A stretch of DNA of 64,000 bases from Acidobacteriota bacterium (GCA_025353165.1 JANXRE010000031.1:38768-102767); one strand, 5' to 3'. Counted from the first letter of the stretch, positions 36,884 through 47,293 are shown. The notes: generated by a model from the letters alone, not told the origin. Numbers and translations: made by a program.

Positions 36884-38818
36884 CTACTTTGCCGCCAGCG
36901 AGAATATCGAGACGCTGAGCGGCGGCACCTGCAGGTCGCCCGCGCTGTTGCGATAGGGCTCGGAGCGGATGTCCACCACGCGCCGTTTGCCCGGATCGTT
37001 GTGGGCCCATCGGTCCGGTCCGGCGATCGTCCATTTCATCCCTTCTCCGGTCAACTCCGCGCCTTGGAGCGCGAGGCTAAGGGACTGCGGCTCACCGGTC
37101 GGGTTCACTACCGCTACCGTCAAGGCCGAATGGTCGGCCGTCCATGCCGCGGAGATGTCCAGCGGTGCGGGCGCGCCGGTCACCTCCACCGGGGTGACGC
37201 CGAAACGCTCGCGGTACAACTTCAAGACCAGACCCGTCGTCTCCATGGCGGCGGCCGTGGGTGTGGTCTTGATCGCGCCGATCACGTTGACGGTCTGCGC
37301 GTAATTCGCCATGAAATAGATATCGGAGTTGCGGAAGAATTCGTGAAGGCCGGCGGCGATGCCGAGACCGTCCTGCACGAAGTAGCGGGTCCCCAACTCG
37401 CCGAAATCGTTCGGCCCGTACCAAAAATTCCACTCGTCCATCGCGATGCGGATATCCTTGCCAGAAAGCGATGCCAGCCGCCGGCGATAATCGCGATGCG
37501 CCTCCGCGACCTTGCGAATCTGCGCCGTCACCTGGAAGACATGCGCGGCTAAGCCTTCCTTGTTCTGCCAGTAGACGTGCTCGCTGATGAGCGTCATGGA
37601 ATCGGCGCATTGCTTCAGCATCTCCTCGCTCCACTGGCCCATCGCGCCGACGCCGATGGGCTGAATGGACGGATCGATGGCGCGCATGGCCTCGACGACC
37701 CGATTGTGCTTTTTCACATATTCGGAGAGCGGCACGTGTCCGAGTTGCCAGTCGCCGTACATCTCGTTGCCGACGGCGATCCACTTCACGCCGAAAGGCT
37801 CGGGGTGGCCGTTTTCCGCGCGGAGTTTGCCAAGCGGCGTGTTCATGGAACCGTTCAGATATTCGATCTCGGACGCGGCGGCCTTCTCGTCCGACAGACC
37901 GGTGTTGATGGCGACGTACGGCTCGGCGTGGATCTCGCGCATCAGGTTCATGTACTCGTGGATCCCGACATCGTTGTGCTCGATGCCCTTCCAGGCCGGA
38001 TTCTTGCGGGGCGGGCGGCGATCGGGATCTCCGATGCCATCCCGCCAGTTGTAGCCGCTGACGAAGTTGCCGCCCGGCCAGCGATACACAGGCGAGTTCA
38101 GTTCTTTCAAAAGCGCCACGGTATCCGAACGCCAGCCGTAGATGTTGTCGGCGGGCATGAGCGACATCGTGCCGATGCGGAACGAGCCGGATCCTTTCGC
38201 GACAATCTCAATGCGGCCGTTGTCGGTGGAACTCTCGGCGCGGAACCGCAGCGGATATTTTTCGAACTGCTCCGTCAGGTTGGCGATCGTCACGGTCTGG
38301 CGCATGGTCGCGCCGCCGCCCCAGACGAGGCTGACTTGCACCGGCCCGGCTTCGGGCGAGCCGGCCAGAACAATCCGTCCGATGTATTCGCGGTCTCCGA
38401 TCAGCGCGAGCCGTTCCTGCATCAGCCCGGCGGGCGCGCCTTTCCCGGGCAGCGCGATCTCCGGCGTGTGCTCGCCTACCCAGAGCTTCGAGGCCTCCAC
38501 GTGGACCGCCTGCTTCGGCCCGAGGATCATCCACGGCGAGCGCACCAGCAGCTCGTAGGAATGGCCTTCGCCGTCATAGGACCGGTTGTCCGGGGTATAC
38601 ATCTCCCACGCCGGGGCTTCGCCCGTCACGGGATAGTAGAACTTTCGGTCCTCCAGCATCTCGGACCAGAGACCGCCGTAAATGCAGCGGCCGAGATGCT
38701 CGATGAATTGCCCGTAGATGTATTTGGAAATCGGCGCGCCCGTCTTGGCGGCGTCCACGCCGACGGTGGCGGAGTAAGCGGGAACAAGCGAGACCAGAAG
38801 AAGAATGAGGGTTCGCAT
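36884..38818 (-). CDS. Exported alpha-L-arabinofuranosidase, GH51-like
   Basis: The 644-residue protein starts at ATG 38816-38818 with a signal peptide (TLILLLVSLVPAYSA). It then reads KYIYGQFIEHLGRCIYGGLW, the classical GH51 N-terminus, followed by a carbohydrate-binding-like insert (about residues 120-260) and the TIM barrel: YRWPGGNFVSGYNWRDGIG, WIAVGNEMYGDW with the acid/base glutamate, and IAMDEWNFWYG with the nucleophile glutamate. It removes arabinofuranosyl side chains from arabinoxylan or arabinan, or from related glycans. The C-terminal beta sandwich is intact. No regulator or transporter for arabinose lies adjacent. Confidence 0.93.
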   Translation of the reverse strand: MRTLILLLVSLVPAYSATVGVDAAKTGAPISKYIYGQFIEHLGRCIYGGLWSEMLEDRKFYYPVTGEAPAWEMYTPDNRSYDGEGHSYELLVRSPWMILGPKQAVHVEASKLWVGEHTPEIALPGKGAPAGLMQERLALIGDREYIGRIVLAGSPEAGPVQVSLVWGGGATMRQTVTIANLTEQFEKYPLRFRAESSTDNGRIEIVAKGSGSFRIGTMSLMPADNIYGWRSDTVALLKELNSPVYRWPGGNFVSGYNWRDGIGDPDRRPPRKNPAWKGIEHNDVGIHEYMNLMREIHAEPYVAINTGLSDEKAAASEIEYLNGSMNTPLGKLRAENGHPEPFGVKWIAVGNEMYGDWQLGHVPLSEYVKKHNRVVEAMRAIDPSIQPIGVGAMGQWSEEMLKQCADSMTLISEHVYWQNKEGLAAHVFQVTAQIRKVAEAHRDYRRRLASLSGKDIRIAMDEWNFWYGPNDFGELGTRYFVQDGLGIAAGLHEFFRNSDIYFMANYAQTVNVIGAIKTTPTAAAMETTGLVLKLYRERFGVTPVEVTGAPAPLDISAAWTADHSALTVAVVNPTGEPQSLSLALQGAELTGEGMKWTIAGPDRWAHNDPGKRRVVDIRSEPYRNSAGDLQVPPLSVSIFSLAAK

Positions 38819-38884
38819 GGGAACCCCTATTCTAGACCGATCACAGGGGTGCACCGGCGCACCCCCCGCCGCAATTTGCCGCAC

Positions 38885-41800
38885 CTACTGCACCGTAAAC
38901 GAATTGCTGGTCGCGCTGGTAAGACCCGGGGACGCGGCTGTCATGGTATAGGTACCAACCGTGGCCAGGGTCAAGTTGCCGAACGTCGCGTTACCCCCGA
39001 TGGCGCTCACGATAGTCTTGCTCCCCGCGGTGAAAGAACCGGGACCGTTGGCCGTCACAGTGATGGAGGCGGTAGATCTGACCAAGTTGCCGAAGTCGTC
39101 CTGCACCTGCACGTTGACGGGGGTCAGCCTGACGCCGTGCGTGCCGTTGACCGGCTGCACGGTAAAGGCGATCTTCGTTGCCGTTCCGGCAGTGACGTGG
39201 ATGGTAGTTGTGGTGCCGCTCGTCAAACCGGGAGACGAGGCTGTGATGGTATAACTCCCGGCCGTGTCGAGTTCCAGATTGGCGAAACTGGCGACGCCGG
39301 CCACGGCATTCACCGTCGTGGTGCCGCCCGTTTTGAAGGTGCCCGGGCCCGTCGCCGCAACCGTCACGGCGGCCGTCGAGGTGGTTACCAGATTGCCGAA
39401 GGAGTCTTGCACCTGAACGAGTATTTTCCCGAGCAGAGTACCGGCCTTACCGGTGGTCGGCTGCGCTTTGATCTTCAGCAGACTCGCGACCGCCGCGCTT
39501 ACGGTGAAACTCGGGCTGGTGGCCGTAGTCAACCCCGGCGACGTCGCGGAAATGGTGTATCTGCCTGTTTTCGTAAAGACCAGGTTGGAGAACGTGGCGA
39601 CGCCGCTCACGGCATTTGCCGAAAGCGTACCGCCCACGCCTGCCGGTGTGGAAGAGATGGTCACCGGCGCGGTCGACCCGGTCACCACATTGCCGTTGGC
39701 ATCCTCCACCTTCACGACCACAGTGGCAAGCGCGGTTCCCGCGGTCCCGCTCGCCGGGGGAGAAGTGATTACCAGCCTCGAAGCAGGCAAGGTAATCGCG
39801 ATGGACGAACTGAACGCACTCGCGAGTCCCGTGGATGAGGCGGTGACCGTGTAGGTTGCCGGCGTGTTGAACACCAGGTTGCTGAACGTTGCAACGCCGG
39901 CGACCGCGCCGACCACCGTGGTGCCCGAGACGCCCGTCGGCGTGGAGCTTATGCTGACGGACGCGGTCGAACCGGCGATCAGGTTTCCGAAGGAGTCCTG
40001 CACCTGGACGACAACGTTTCCGATGGGCGTTCCGACTATCCCATTGGTGGGCTGAGATGTGATCGCCAGTTTGGCCGCCGCGGCCGCGCTGACGACGATA
40101 TTGCCGCTGGTCGCGCTGGCAAGGCCGGTGGACGAAGCGGTCAGAGCATACGTGGTGGCGGTGTTGAAGATCAGGTTGCTGAACGTGGCCACGCCGCTAA
40201 CGGCATTCACCGTCAACGTGCCGGCCACGCCCGACGGAGTGGAAGCGATGGTTACCGGCGCGTTGGATCCCGTGACAAGGTTGCCTCCGGCATCCTGCAC
40301 CTGCACCACCACGTTACCGATCGCGACTCCCGCCGTGCCGGTGGTTGGCTGCTGGGTAATCTTGAGCTGCGTCGCGGCGCCGTTGCCGCTGACGCCCAGC
40401 AGGATTGTGACGTTGTTACTGCCGAGATTCGCCACTGCAATGTCGGCGCGCCCGTCCCCGTTGAAATCGCCGATGGCGACGGCTACCGACGTGGTTCCGG
40501 CCGCGAACGGGCTCCCAGTCTCCGCCACGAAACCCCCGCTACCGTTGCCCAACAGCACCGTCACGTCGCCGTTGGTCGCGCCAGCCACAACCAGATCTAA
40601 CTTCCCGTCTCCGTTGATATCGCCTACCGCGACCGAGTACGGACCCATCCCTACCGCGAATGGACTGCCGGCTGCCGCCGTGAAGCCTCCGCTCCCGTTG
40701 CCCAACAAAACCGTGACAGTGTTGTCGGAGTTGTTGGCGATGGCCAGATCCGTTTTCCCGTCGCCGTTGAAATCGCCGGCGGTTACCGAATTGGGGTGAT
40801 TGCCCACCGCGATCGGACTTCCGGCCGCCTGCGTGAAGCCTCCGGTTCCATCCCCCAGCAGCAGCGTGACATTGTTGCTGCCCTGGTTGGCCACCGCGAT
40901 GTCGGCGTGGCCATCTCCGTTGAAGTCGGCCACGGTGAGGGAAAACGGATTCGTGCCCGCGGCAAACGGGCTCCCGGTAGCCGGGGTGAAGGCGGCTGCG
41001 CCGTTGCCCAGCAGGACCGTTACATCGCCGCCGCCGAAATCGGCCACGGCGAGGTCGGCGTTGCCGTCCCCGTTGAAGTCGCCTACCATGATGGATCGAG
41101 GATGCCCACCCGTTGGGACCAAGCGGTGCACCTTGGGAAGCTGGATGGACCGCAGCGTCGCTGTGAAGCCGCCGCTCCCGTTCCCAATCAGTAAGGTCAC
41201 GGTGTTATCCAGGGCATTGGCGACAGCCAGATCCGGGATGCCATCTCCATTGAAATCGCCGATGGCGATGGATGCCGGAGAATTGCCTACCGCAAACGGG
41301 CTACCGGAGGACGGCGTGAACCCACCGCTCCCGTTGCCGAGCAGCACGGTTACGTTGTTGCTGCCGGTATTGGCTATGGCTATATCCGCTTTGCCGTCGC
41401 GGTTCAGGTCGCCGATCACCACCGAGCCCGGGCCGGTCCCGGCCGTCACCGGGCTCCCGCTAGCGGCGATCAGGCTCGACGAAGCCAATGCATTGACCGT
41501 CTGGGACACGAGGGCCGAGCTGCTCGAGGTATCCGTTGAATTGCCCTGGTAATGAGCCCAAAGCGATCGCGCTCCGGCTCCCAGAGCTGAGGTCGTAAAG
41601 GTTGCGCTCCCGCCGGCCAGCGTGGCAACCCCCAGCAGGGACGTGCCGTCATAGAAAGTCACTTTGCCGGTCGCGGAGGACGGAGTCACAGTGGCGGTAA
41701 GCGTCACCGGCGCTCCGAACACGGACGGATTCGGCGCCGCGCCCAACGAAATCGCGGATGCCGTCAGGATGTTGATGGACGCGCCCGTGGTGGAGGTCAG

Positions 41801-44800
41801 GCCCGGCGACGACGCCGTCAGGGTGTAATTGCCCGTCGCGCCAAACACGAGATTGGAGAACGTAGCTATGCCGCCGACGGCGTTCACCGTCACCGTTCCG
41901 CCCACTCCCGCCGGCGTCGACGCCATGGTGATGGCCGCCGTCGAACCGGAGACCAGGTTGCCGAAGCCATCCTGGACCTGAACGACGACGTTTCCGAGGG
42001 CATTCCCCACGGTCCCGCCGGATGGCTGCGCGGTGATCACCAGCATCGCCCCCGATGCCGAGCCGATGGCGATATTGCCGCTGGTCGCGCTGGTCAGACC
42101 GGCCGCCGAAGCGGTCAGAGTGTAGGTATTCGCGGCGTTAAAGACGACATTGCTGAAGGTAGCGATGCCGCCGGACGCGTTCACCGTCAAAGTGCCGGAC
42201 GCGCCGGCCGGCGTGGACGCCAGCGTTACCGCCGCCGCCGATCCGCTCACGAGGAGCCCGTTCGCATCCTGAATCTCTACCACCAGGTTGCCGACTGCGA
42301 GTCCCGCCGTGCCCGCGGTGGGTTGCTGGGTAATCATCAACCGCGTCGGAACGGTGCTTCCGAGCAGTACCGTAATGTTGTTGCTTCCGCGGTTCGCGAC
42401 GGCAAAGTCCACGCGCCCATCTCCGTTGAAATCGCCAGTCGCGACTGCAACCGACACGATTCCGGCCGGGAACGGACTCCCAGTCTCCACCGCGAACGCC
42501 CCGGTTCCGTCTCCTAACAGCACGGTCACATCGCCGTTGGTCGCGCCGGCCACCGCTAGATCCAACTTCCCGTCGCCGTTGACGTCGGTCACCGCGATCG
42601 AGTACGGACCCAATCCTCCCGCGAACGGACTGCCAGCGGCAGGCGTAAAGCCTCCGCTCCCGTTGCCCAACAATACGGTCACGGTGTTGTCGGCGTTGTT
42701 GGCGATGGCCAGATCCTGTTTCCCGTCGCCGTTGAAATCGCCCGCGGCTACCGAGTTGGGATGATTGCCCACCGCAAACGGACTAGCCGCCGCCGGTGTG
42801 AATGCGCCAGTTCCGTCACCCAGCAGCACCGTCACATTGTTGCCGCCCTGGTTGGCCACCGCGATATCGGCGTGGCCATCTCCGTTGAAGTCGGCCACGG
42901 TGAGAGAGAACGGATTTGTTCCCGCGGCAAACGGGCTTCCGGTGGCCGGCGTGAAGCCGGCGGCGCCGTTGCCCAGCAGCACTGTCACATCGCCGCCGCC
43001 GAAATCGGCCACGGCGAGGTCGGCGTTGCCGTCCCCGTTGAAGTCGCCCACCATCATGGACTGGGGATGCCCGCCCGTTGGGACCAAGCGGTGCACCTTG
43101 GGCAGGTGGATGGGCCGCAGCGTCGCCGTGAAGCCGCCGCTTCCGTTCCCAATCAGCAAGGTCACGGTGTTATCCATCGAATTGGCGACGGCCAAGTCAG
43201 GGATGCCGTCTCCATTGAAATCGCCGATGGTGATGGATGCCGGAGAATTGCCGACCGCAAATGGGCTTCCGCTGGACGGCGTGAACCCGCCGCTCCCATT
43301 ACCCAGAAGCACGGTTACGTTATTGCTGCCGGAATTGGCGACTGCCATATCCGCTTTGCCGTCGCCGTTCAGGTCGCCGATCACCACGGCACCGGGGTTG
43401 GTTCCCGCCGCCACCGGGCTACCGGGAGCCGCGAACAGAGTCCCCGAGGCGACCGCGTTCACGGTCTGGGGGACGAGGGCCGATGTGCTCGCGGCGTCCG
43501 CCGAATCGCCCTGGTAGTGGGCCCACAGCGATCGCGCTCCAGCTCCCAGAGCGGTTGTCGTCAAGTGTGCACTCCCGCCGGACAGCGTGGCGACACCGAG
43601 CACGGTGGTTCCGTCGTAGAAAGTCGCCTTGCCGGTCGCGGAGGCCGGCGTCAGGGTGGCGGTGAGGGTCACCGACGCTCCGAACACAGACGGGTTCGGC
43701 GCTGCGCCTAGCGACGTCGAAGAGGTGGTCTGAATTTTGATGGATGCACCGGTGGCAGAGGTCAACCCCGGCGATGAGGCCGTCAGGGTGTAACTGCCCG
43801 CCGCGCCGAATAACAGATTGTTGAACGTGGCGACGCCGCTGACGGCACTCGCCGTCAACGTTCCGCTCACGCCCGCCGGAGTGGATGCCATCGTGATGGC
43901 CGCCGTCGACCCGGAGATCAGATTGCCGAAGCCATCCTGAACCTGAACGACGACACTTCCGATAGCCGTTCCCACGAATCCGCTGGAGGGCTGCGAGGTT
44001 ACGGCCAGCATCGCCGGCGAGGCCGCGCCGATGACAATATTGGCGCTGGTCGCACTGGTCAGGCCCGCGGACGAAGCGGTCAGGGTATAGGTATTGACGC
44101 TGTTCAAGACAACATTGCTGAAGGTGGCGATGCCGCCCGAGGCGTTCACCATTAAAGTACCAGCCGCGCCGGACGGGGTCGACGCGAGGGTTACCGCCGC
44201 GGTCGATCCGGTCTCGAGCAGGCCGTTCGCATCCTGTACCTGCACCACCACGTTGCCGATCGCGAGTCCCGCCGTGCCCGTCGCCGGCTGCTGCGTAATG
44301 GCCAGCTTGGCAGGCGCGCCCGTCCCGACCAGAACAGCGACGTTGGCGGACACCAGATTGACGATGGCGAGATCCGCCCGGCCGTCGCCATTGAAATCGC
44401 CGACGGCCAGCGCAGTCGGAGTGTTGCCTCCCGCGCCGAACGGACTGCCGGACTCTGCCGAGAAACCGCCACTGCCATTGCCCAACAAAACCGTGACATT
44501 CGCCGATCCCGAGTTCGCTACAGCCAGATCGGCTTTCCCGTCACCGTTGAAGTCTCCGACTGCGACCGAGTACGGATGGGTACCGACCGCGAAGGGACTG
44601 CCGCTGGCGGCCGTGAAGCCGCCGCTCCCATTGCCGAGCAGCACAGTCACCGTGTTGTCGTTGAAATTCGCCGCGGCCAGGTCGGCCTTGCCGTCCCCGT
44701 TAAAGTCGCCCACTGCCACCGAATTCGGGTGATTGCCAACGGCGAACGGATTGCCGACCGGAGATGTGAAGCCGCCGCTCCCGTTGCCCAGAAGCACCGT

Positions 44801-46942
44801 TACGTTGTTGCTGCCCTGATTGCCGACTGCCAGATCGGCGTGACCGTCTCCGTTAAAATCTCCCGCGGCGATCGAGAACGGATTTGTTCCGACCGTAAAC
44901 GGACTGCCGCTCGCCCCGGTGAAGTTCCCCGTGCCATCGCCGAGCAGCACCGTTACGTTGGCGGAGCCGTAATTGGCGGTGGCCAGATCCGCTTTGCCAT
45001 CGCCGTTGAAATCGGCAATCGTTATCGATCGAGGGTGGCCGCCTACAGCAAACGGACTATGCACCGCCGGCGAGAATCCGCCGCTCCCATTGCCCAGTAG
45101 CACCGTAACGGTGTTATCCGTGGAATTGACTATCGCCAGGTCGGCCTTCCCGTCGCCGTTGAAATCCGAAATTGCGATCGACGCGGGTTGCTTTCCCACG
45201 CTAAATGGACTGCCCACGGCCGCCGTGAAGCCTCCGATTCCGTCGCCCAGCAGCACGGTCACGGTGTTATCGCCGTTATTGGCGATCGCAATATCCGCCT
45301 TACTGTCGCCGTTGAAGTCCCCCACCACCACCGCCGCCGGGCTAAGGCCCGTTGCGATCGGACTGCCATCCGGCACCATGGTGGTGGCCAGCGCTGCATT
45401 CACGGCCTGGGACACGAGCACCGAGGCGCTGGCGGCGAATGTGGCATCGCCGCCGTAAAAGGCCATCAGCGATGTCGTGCCGGCGGGCAGCGTAATAGAA
45501 CTGAGAGTCGCCACGCCACCCGCGAGCGTGCCAACGCCCAGCACCGTCGTCCCGTCGTAGAAAGTCGCGATTCCGGTGGCCGACGACGGACTTACCCTCG
45601 CCGTCAACGTCACCGCCGCACCATACGCGGAAGGACTCGGCACCGCGCCGAGCGTGGTCGTGGAAGCCGTCGAACCTGCCGTGTGAATCCGCGAGAACGC
45701 CATCGCGCTAAACGTCTTTCCCGAGTGCCGGGCCGAACTGGTGGATTGCGACGCCGTTCCGCTCGCGCCGAGTTGCCGCGCCCCGGTTCTCGCGACCATC
45801 GCTTCTTCCACTCCCCGGGTGGACGATCCCGCGACAAACGGTTCCCCCGCGGGAGAGACCGCGATCGCGAACAGCCGGCCGGTTTCGGCGGAACGCAAAT
45901 AGGCAGTTCCTATCAGGGAACCTTCCATATTGAATCTGGCGAAAAAACCGTCCTCATGCCCGCTGCCGGCCCCGGCGAGGGGCAGATCCGGCGCGTCGGT
46001 GACACCGGCCAGCACGGGAGATCCCATGTAGTCGAGCGCCAGCGCCGTAGTGGAGGTCTTTCCCCGTCCGCCGAGGTAGGTCGCCCAAAGCGTACCCGAT
46101 CCGTCGGGATTCACGCGGGCGACGAAGGCATCCTGAACGCCGGCCATCCGATCCTGAAATGCCGCCTTGACCGGAAAGTCGGGAGAATTCGTCAGACCGG
46201 CCACATAGATCGAGCCGTCGCGGCCGGCGGCGAGCGCGCGCGCCTCGTTGATTGAGCCGGACCCGCCCAGCTGCAGCACCCATTCCCACCGCGGCCCCTG
46301 CTGTTCCACTGCCAATCGCGCCACGTAGGCGGCGCCCCTGATCCGGCCGGCAGCGTAGAGCCGCCCGTCGCCGTCGACCGCCAGCGCATTCACCGGTCCC
46401 GGCGGCGCGATTTTCCAGCCATTTTCGAGCGCCACGAAATCGTCCCCGGCGAAATACATTTCGCCCGCGTGCCCCAGGACGAGCGCATTCACCGCGGATG
46501 GCAGGCCGGTCTGAGCGATGCGCTCACCCGCGCCGTCCAGCACGGCGGTGAAGCCTCGCGCCACGCCGTCCGTAAGAATCGTTCCGCCCAGATGGACGTT
46601 ACCCTTGGAGTCTAAAGCGAGGGCGTTCACCGAGTCCCCGGGGCCACCGGCCAGGTGGGTCCGGAACAACTCAGTTCCGGTTGCTCCGATCTTCGACACC
46701 CAGGCATGATTGCGGCCCGCGAGATGAAGCGACCCGTCGTTGCCGAATGCCATCGCCAGCGCCGCGCGGCCCGCCGCGGCATCCTGCACGCTCAGGCGGC
46801 CATCGGCCGGCCTCGCGGCCTCGGTCGGGAAATGCACCAGGACAGTCGGATCGGTGCCTGCGCACAAGGTAGCGGCTGCGACCGCCAGCAGACCTGCGGC
46901 GACCCAATTATTGGTGTTCGGGCGAAACGTTAACCGTGACAT
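38885..46942 (-). CDS. Giant secreted FG-GAP/beta-propeller and Ig-like repeat protein (2685 aa)
   Basis: The ATG (46940-46942) has a strong GGAGGAG site. After a signal peptide (LLAVAAATLCAG), residues about 60-390 form an SBBP-type propeller (GSIYVAGLTNSPDFPV). Then come three blocks, each an Ig-like domain (FYDGTTVLGVGTL), seven or so FG-GAP calcium-type repeats (VGDFNGDGKADLAVAN-type with DFNGDG loops, NVTVLLGNGSGGF) and two ~95-residue beta domains (LAITQQPATGTAGLAIG, VVVQVQDANG). The C-terminus is five or six more of these domains. There is no LPXTG or PEP-CTERM tail. The reading frame is intact throughout. Integrin-like DFNGDG loops suggest a calcium-dependent surface adhesin; role is inferred. 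Confidence 0.9.
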   Translation of the reverse strand: MSRLTFRPNTNNWVAAGLLAVAAATLCAGTDPTVLVHFPTEAARPADGRLSVQDAAAGRAALAMAFGNDGSLHLAGRNHAWVSKIGATGTELFRTHLAGGPGDSVNALALDSKGNVHLGGTILTDGVARGFTAVLDGAGERIAQTGLPSAVNALVLGHAGEMYFAGDDFVALENGWKIAPPGPVNALAVDGDGRLYAAGRIRGAAYVARLAVEQQGPRWEWVLQLGGSGSINEARALAAGRDGSIYVAGLTNSPDFPVKAAFQDRMAGVQDAFVARVNPDGSGTLWATYLGGRGKTSTTALALDYMGSPVLAGVTDAPDLPLAGAGSGHEDGFFARFNMEGSLIGTAYLRSAETGRLFAIAVSPAGEPFVAGSSTRGVEEAMVARTGARQLGASGTASQSTSSARHSGKTFSAMAFSRIHTAGSTASTTTLGAVPSPSAYGAAVTLTARVSPSSATGIATFYDGTTVLGVGTLAGGVATLSSITLPAGTTSLMAFYGGDATFAASASVLVSQAVNAALATTMVPDGSPIATGLSPAAVVVGDFNGDSKADIAIANNGDNTVTVLLGDGIGGFTAAVGSPFSVGKQPASIAISDFNGDGKADLAIVNSTDNTVTVLLGNGSGGFSPAVHSPFAVGGHPRSITIADFNGDGKADLATANYGSANVTVLLGDGTGNFTGASGSPFTVGTNPFSIAAGDFNGDGHADLAVGNQGSNNVTVLLGNGSGGFTSPVGNPFAVGNHPNSVAVGDFNGDGKADLAAANFNDNTVTVLLGNGSGGFTAASGSPFAVGTHPYSVAVGDFNGDGKADLAVANSGSANVTVLLGNGSGGFSAESGSPFGAGGNTPTALAVGDFNGDGRADLAIVNLVSANVAVLVGTGAPAKLAITQQPATGTAGLAIGNVVVQVQDANGLLETGSTAAVTLASTPSGAAGTLMVNASGGIATFSNVVLNSVNTYTLTASSAGLTSATSANIVIGAASPAMLAVTSQPSSGFVGTAIGSVVVQVQDGFGNLISGSTAAITMASTPAGVSGTLTASAVSGVATFNNLLFGAAGSYTLTASSPGLTSATGASIKIQTTSSTSLGAAPNPSVFGASVTLTATLTPASATGKATFYDGTTVLGVATLSGGSAHLTTTALGAGARSLWAHYQGDSADAASTSALVPQTVNAVASGTLFAAPGSPVAAGTNPGAVVIGDLNGDGKADMAVANSGSNNVTVLLGNGSGGFTPSSGSPFAVGNSPASITIGDFNGDGIPDLAVANSMDNTVTLLIGNGSGGFTATLRPIHLPKVHRLVPTGGHPQSMMVGDFNGDGNADLAVADFGGGDVTVLLGNGAAGFTPATGSPFAAGTNPFSLTVADFNGDGHADIAVANQGGNNVTVLLGDGTGAFTPAAASPFAVGNHPNSVAAGDFNGDGKQDLAIANNADNTVTVLLGNGSGGFTPAAGSPFAGGLGPYSIAVTDVNGDGKLDLAVAGATNGDVTVLLGDGTGAFAVETGSPFPAGIVSVAVATGDFNGDGRVDFAVANRGSNNITVLLGSTVPTRLMITQQPTAGTAGLAVGNLVVEIQDANGLLVSGSAAAVTLASTPAGASGTLTVNASGGIATFSNVVFNAANTYTLTASAAGLTSATSGNIAIGSASGAMLVITAQPSGGTVGNALGNVVVQVQDGFGNLVSGSTAAITMASTPAGVGGTVTVNAVGGIATFSNLVFGATGNYTLTASSPGLTSTTGASINILTASAISLGAAPNPSVFGAPVTLTATVTPSSATGKVTFYDGTSLLGVATLAGGSATFTTSALGAGARSLWAHYQGNSTDTSSSSALVSQTVNALASSSLIAASGSPVTAGTGPGSVVIGDLNRDGKADIAIANTGSNNVTVLLGNGSGGFTPSSGSPFAVGNSPASIAIGDFNGDGIPDLAVANALDNTVTLLIGNGSGGFTATLRSIQLPKVHRLVPTGGHPRSIMVGDFNGDGNADLAVADFGGGDVTVLLGNGAAAFTPATGSPFAAGTNPFSLTVADFNGDGHADIAVANQGSNNVTLLLGDGTGGFTQAAGSPIAVGNHPNSVTAGDFNGDGKTDLAIANNSDNTVTVLLGNGSGGFTAAAGSPFAVGMGPYSVAVGDINGDGKLDLVVAGATNGDVTVLLGNGSGGFVAETGSPFAAGTTSVAVAIGDFNGDGRADIAVANLGSNNVTILLGVSGNGAATQLKITQQPTTGTAGVAIGNVVVQVQDAGGNLVTGSNAPVTIASTPSGVAGTLTVNAVSGVATFSNLIFNTATTYALTASSTGLASATSGNIVVSAAAAAKLAITSQPTNGIVGTPIGNVVVQVQDSFGNLIAGSTASVSISSTPTGVSGTTVVGAVAGVATFSNLVFNTPATYTVTASSTGLASAFSSSIAITLPASRLVITSPPASGTAGTALATVVVKVEDANGNVVTGSTAPVTISSTPAGVGGTLSANAVSGVATFSNLVFTKTGRYTISATSPGLTTATSPSFTVSAAVASLLKIKAQPTTGKAGTLLGKILVQVQDSFGNLVTTSTAAVTVAATGPGTFKTGGTTTVNAVAGVASFANLELDTAGSYTITASSPGLTSGTTTTIHVTAGTATKIAFTVQPVNGTHGVRLTPVNVQVQDDFGNLVRSTASITVTANGPGSFTAGSKTIVSAIGGNATFGNLTLATVGTYTMTAASPGLTSATSNSFTVQ
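39790..45690 (-). repeat. Three long direct repeats of about 1.94-1.97 kb inside the FG-GAP gene
   Basis: Matching points are offset by a constant distance: the GGGACCAAGCGGTGCACC stretch at 41115 and 43080 (1965 bases), and a CCGTCNTAGAAAGTC stretch at 41646, 43611 and 45552 (1965 and 1941 bases). All offsets are multiples of three, so copies stay in frame. The two downstream blocks are nearly identical over long stretches; the third is more diverged. Smaller FG-GAP units of about 180 bases repeat within each block. Block edges are approximate. Confidence 0.8.
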
Positions 46943-47069
46943 CTCTCTGACTCCTCCAAAGTTGATCGGACAAGCCGCCTAGGCCTCGCCGGAACTTAGC
47001 CGGCAGGTAGACGTACCTATCACAAATGGGTTACTGCCTACGGAATTCCCTCTTCGACTGTTAGTTGGC

Positions 47070-47097
47070 AGTATACACCGAAATCGCCCATTGGCAA
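47070..47097 (-). promoter_or_regulatory. Sigma-70-like promoter of the FG-GAP gene
   Basis: On the minus strand TTGCCA (47092-47097) and TATACT (47070-47075) are 16 bases apart, a good housekeeping promoter. Transcription would begin near 47062, leaving a leader of about 120 bases before the ATG at 46942. The leader holds small hairpins (AGGTA-CGTC-TACCT; GCCGG-CTAAGTT-CCGGC) and the GGAGGAG ribosome-binding site. Confidence 0.55.
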
Positions 47098-47187
47098 TCC
47101 GCGCGCGCAGCAAAAGGTGCCAGTGTTGGATTCAGCCCGCAAATTCGGGGTTAAACGTGTGGGGAAAATGGGAATGGCGAGGGTTCT

Positions 47188-47264
47188 TGGGGCGGCATGT
47201 GGGGATCGAACCCACGACTTCCAGAACCACAATCTGGCGCTCTACCAACTGAGCTAATGCCGCC
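47188..47264 (-). tRNA. tRNA-His (GTG)
   Basis: The reverse complement gives a complete cloverleaf with encoded G-1 opposite C73 (acceptor GGCGGCAT...ATGCCGCC), D arm GCTC...GAGC, anticodon stem CCAGA/TCTGG with loop TTGTGGT (anticodon GTG), and T arm GTGGG-TTCGATC-CCCAC. The CCA is encoded at complement 47188-47190. It lies between the FG-GAP gene leader and ubiD. Confidence 0.96.
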
Positions 47265-47293
47265 GTGAATCCTTTTTAGCTTAGCACCCGGGC

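Noticed and set aside
46943..47062. c-di-GMP (GEMM) riboswitch in the FG-GAP leader
   Set aside because: The conserved GCAAAGCC-type core and tetraloop receptor could not be found by eye.
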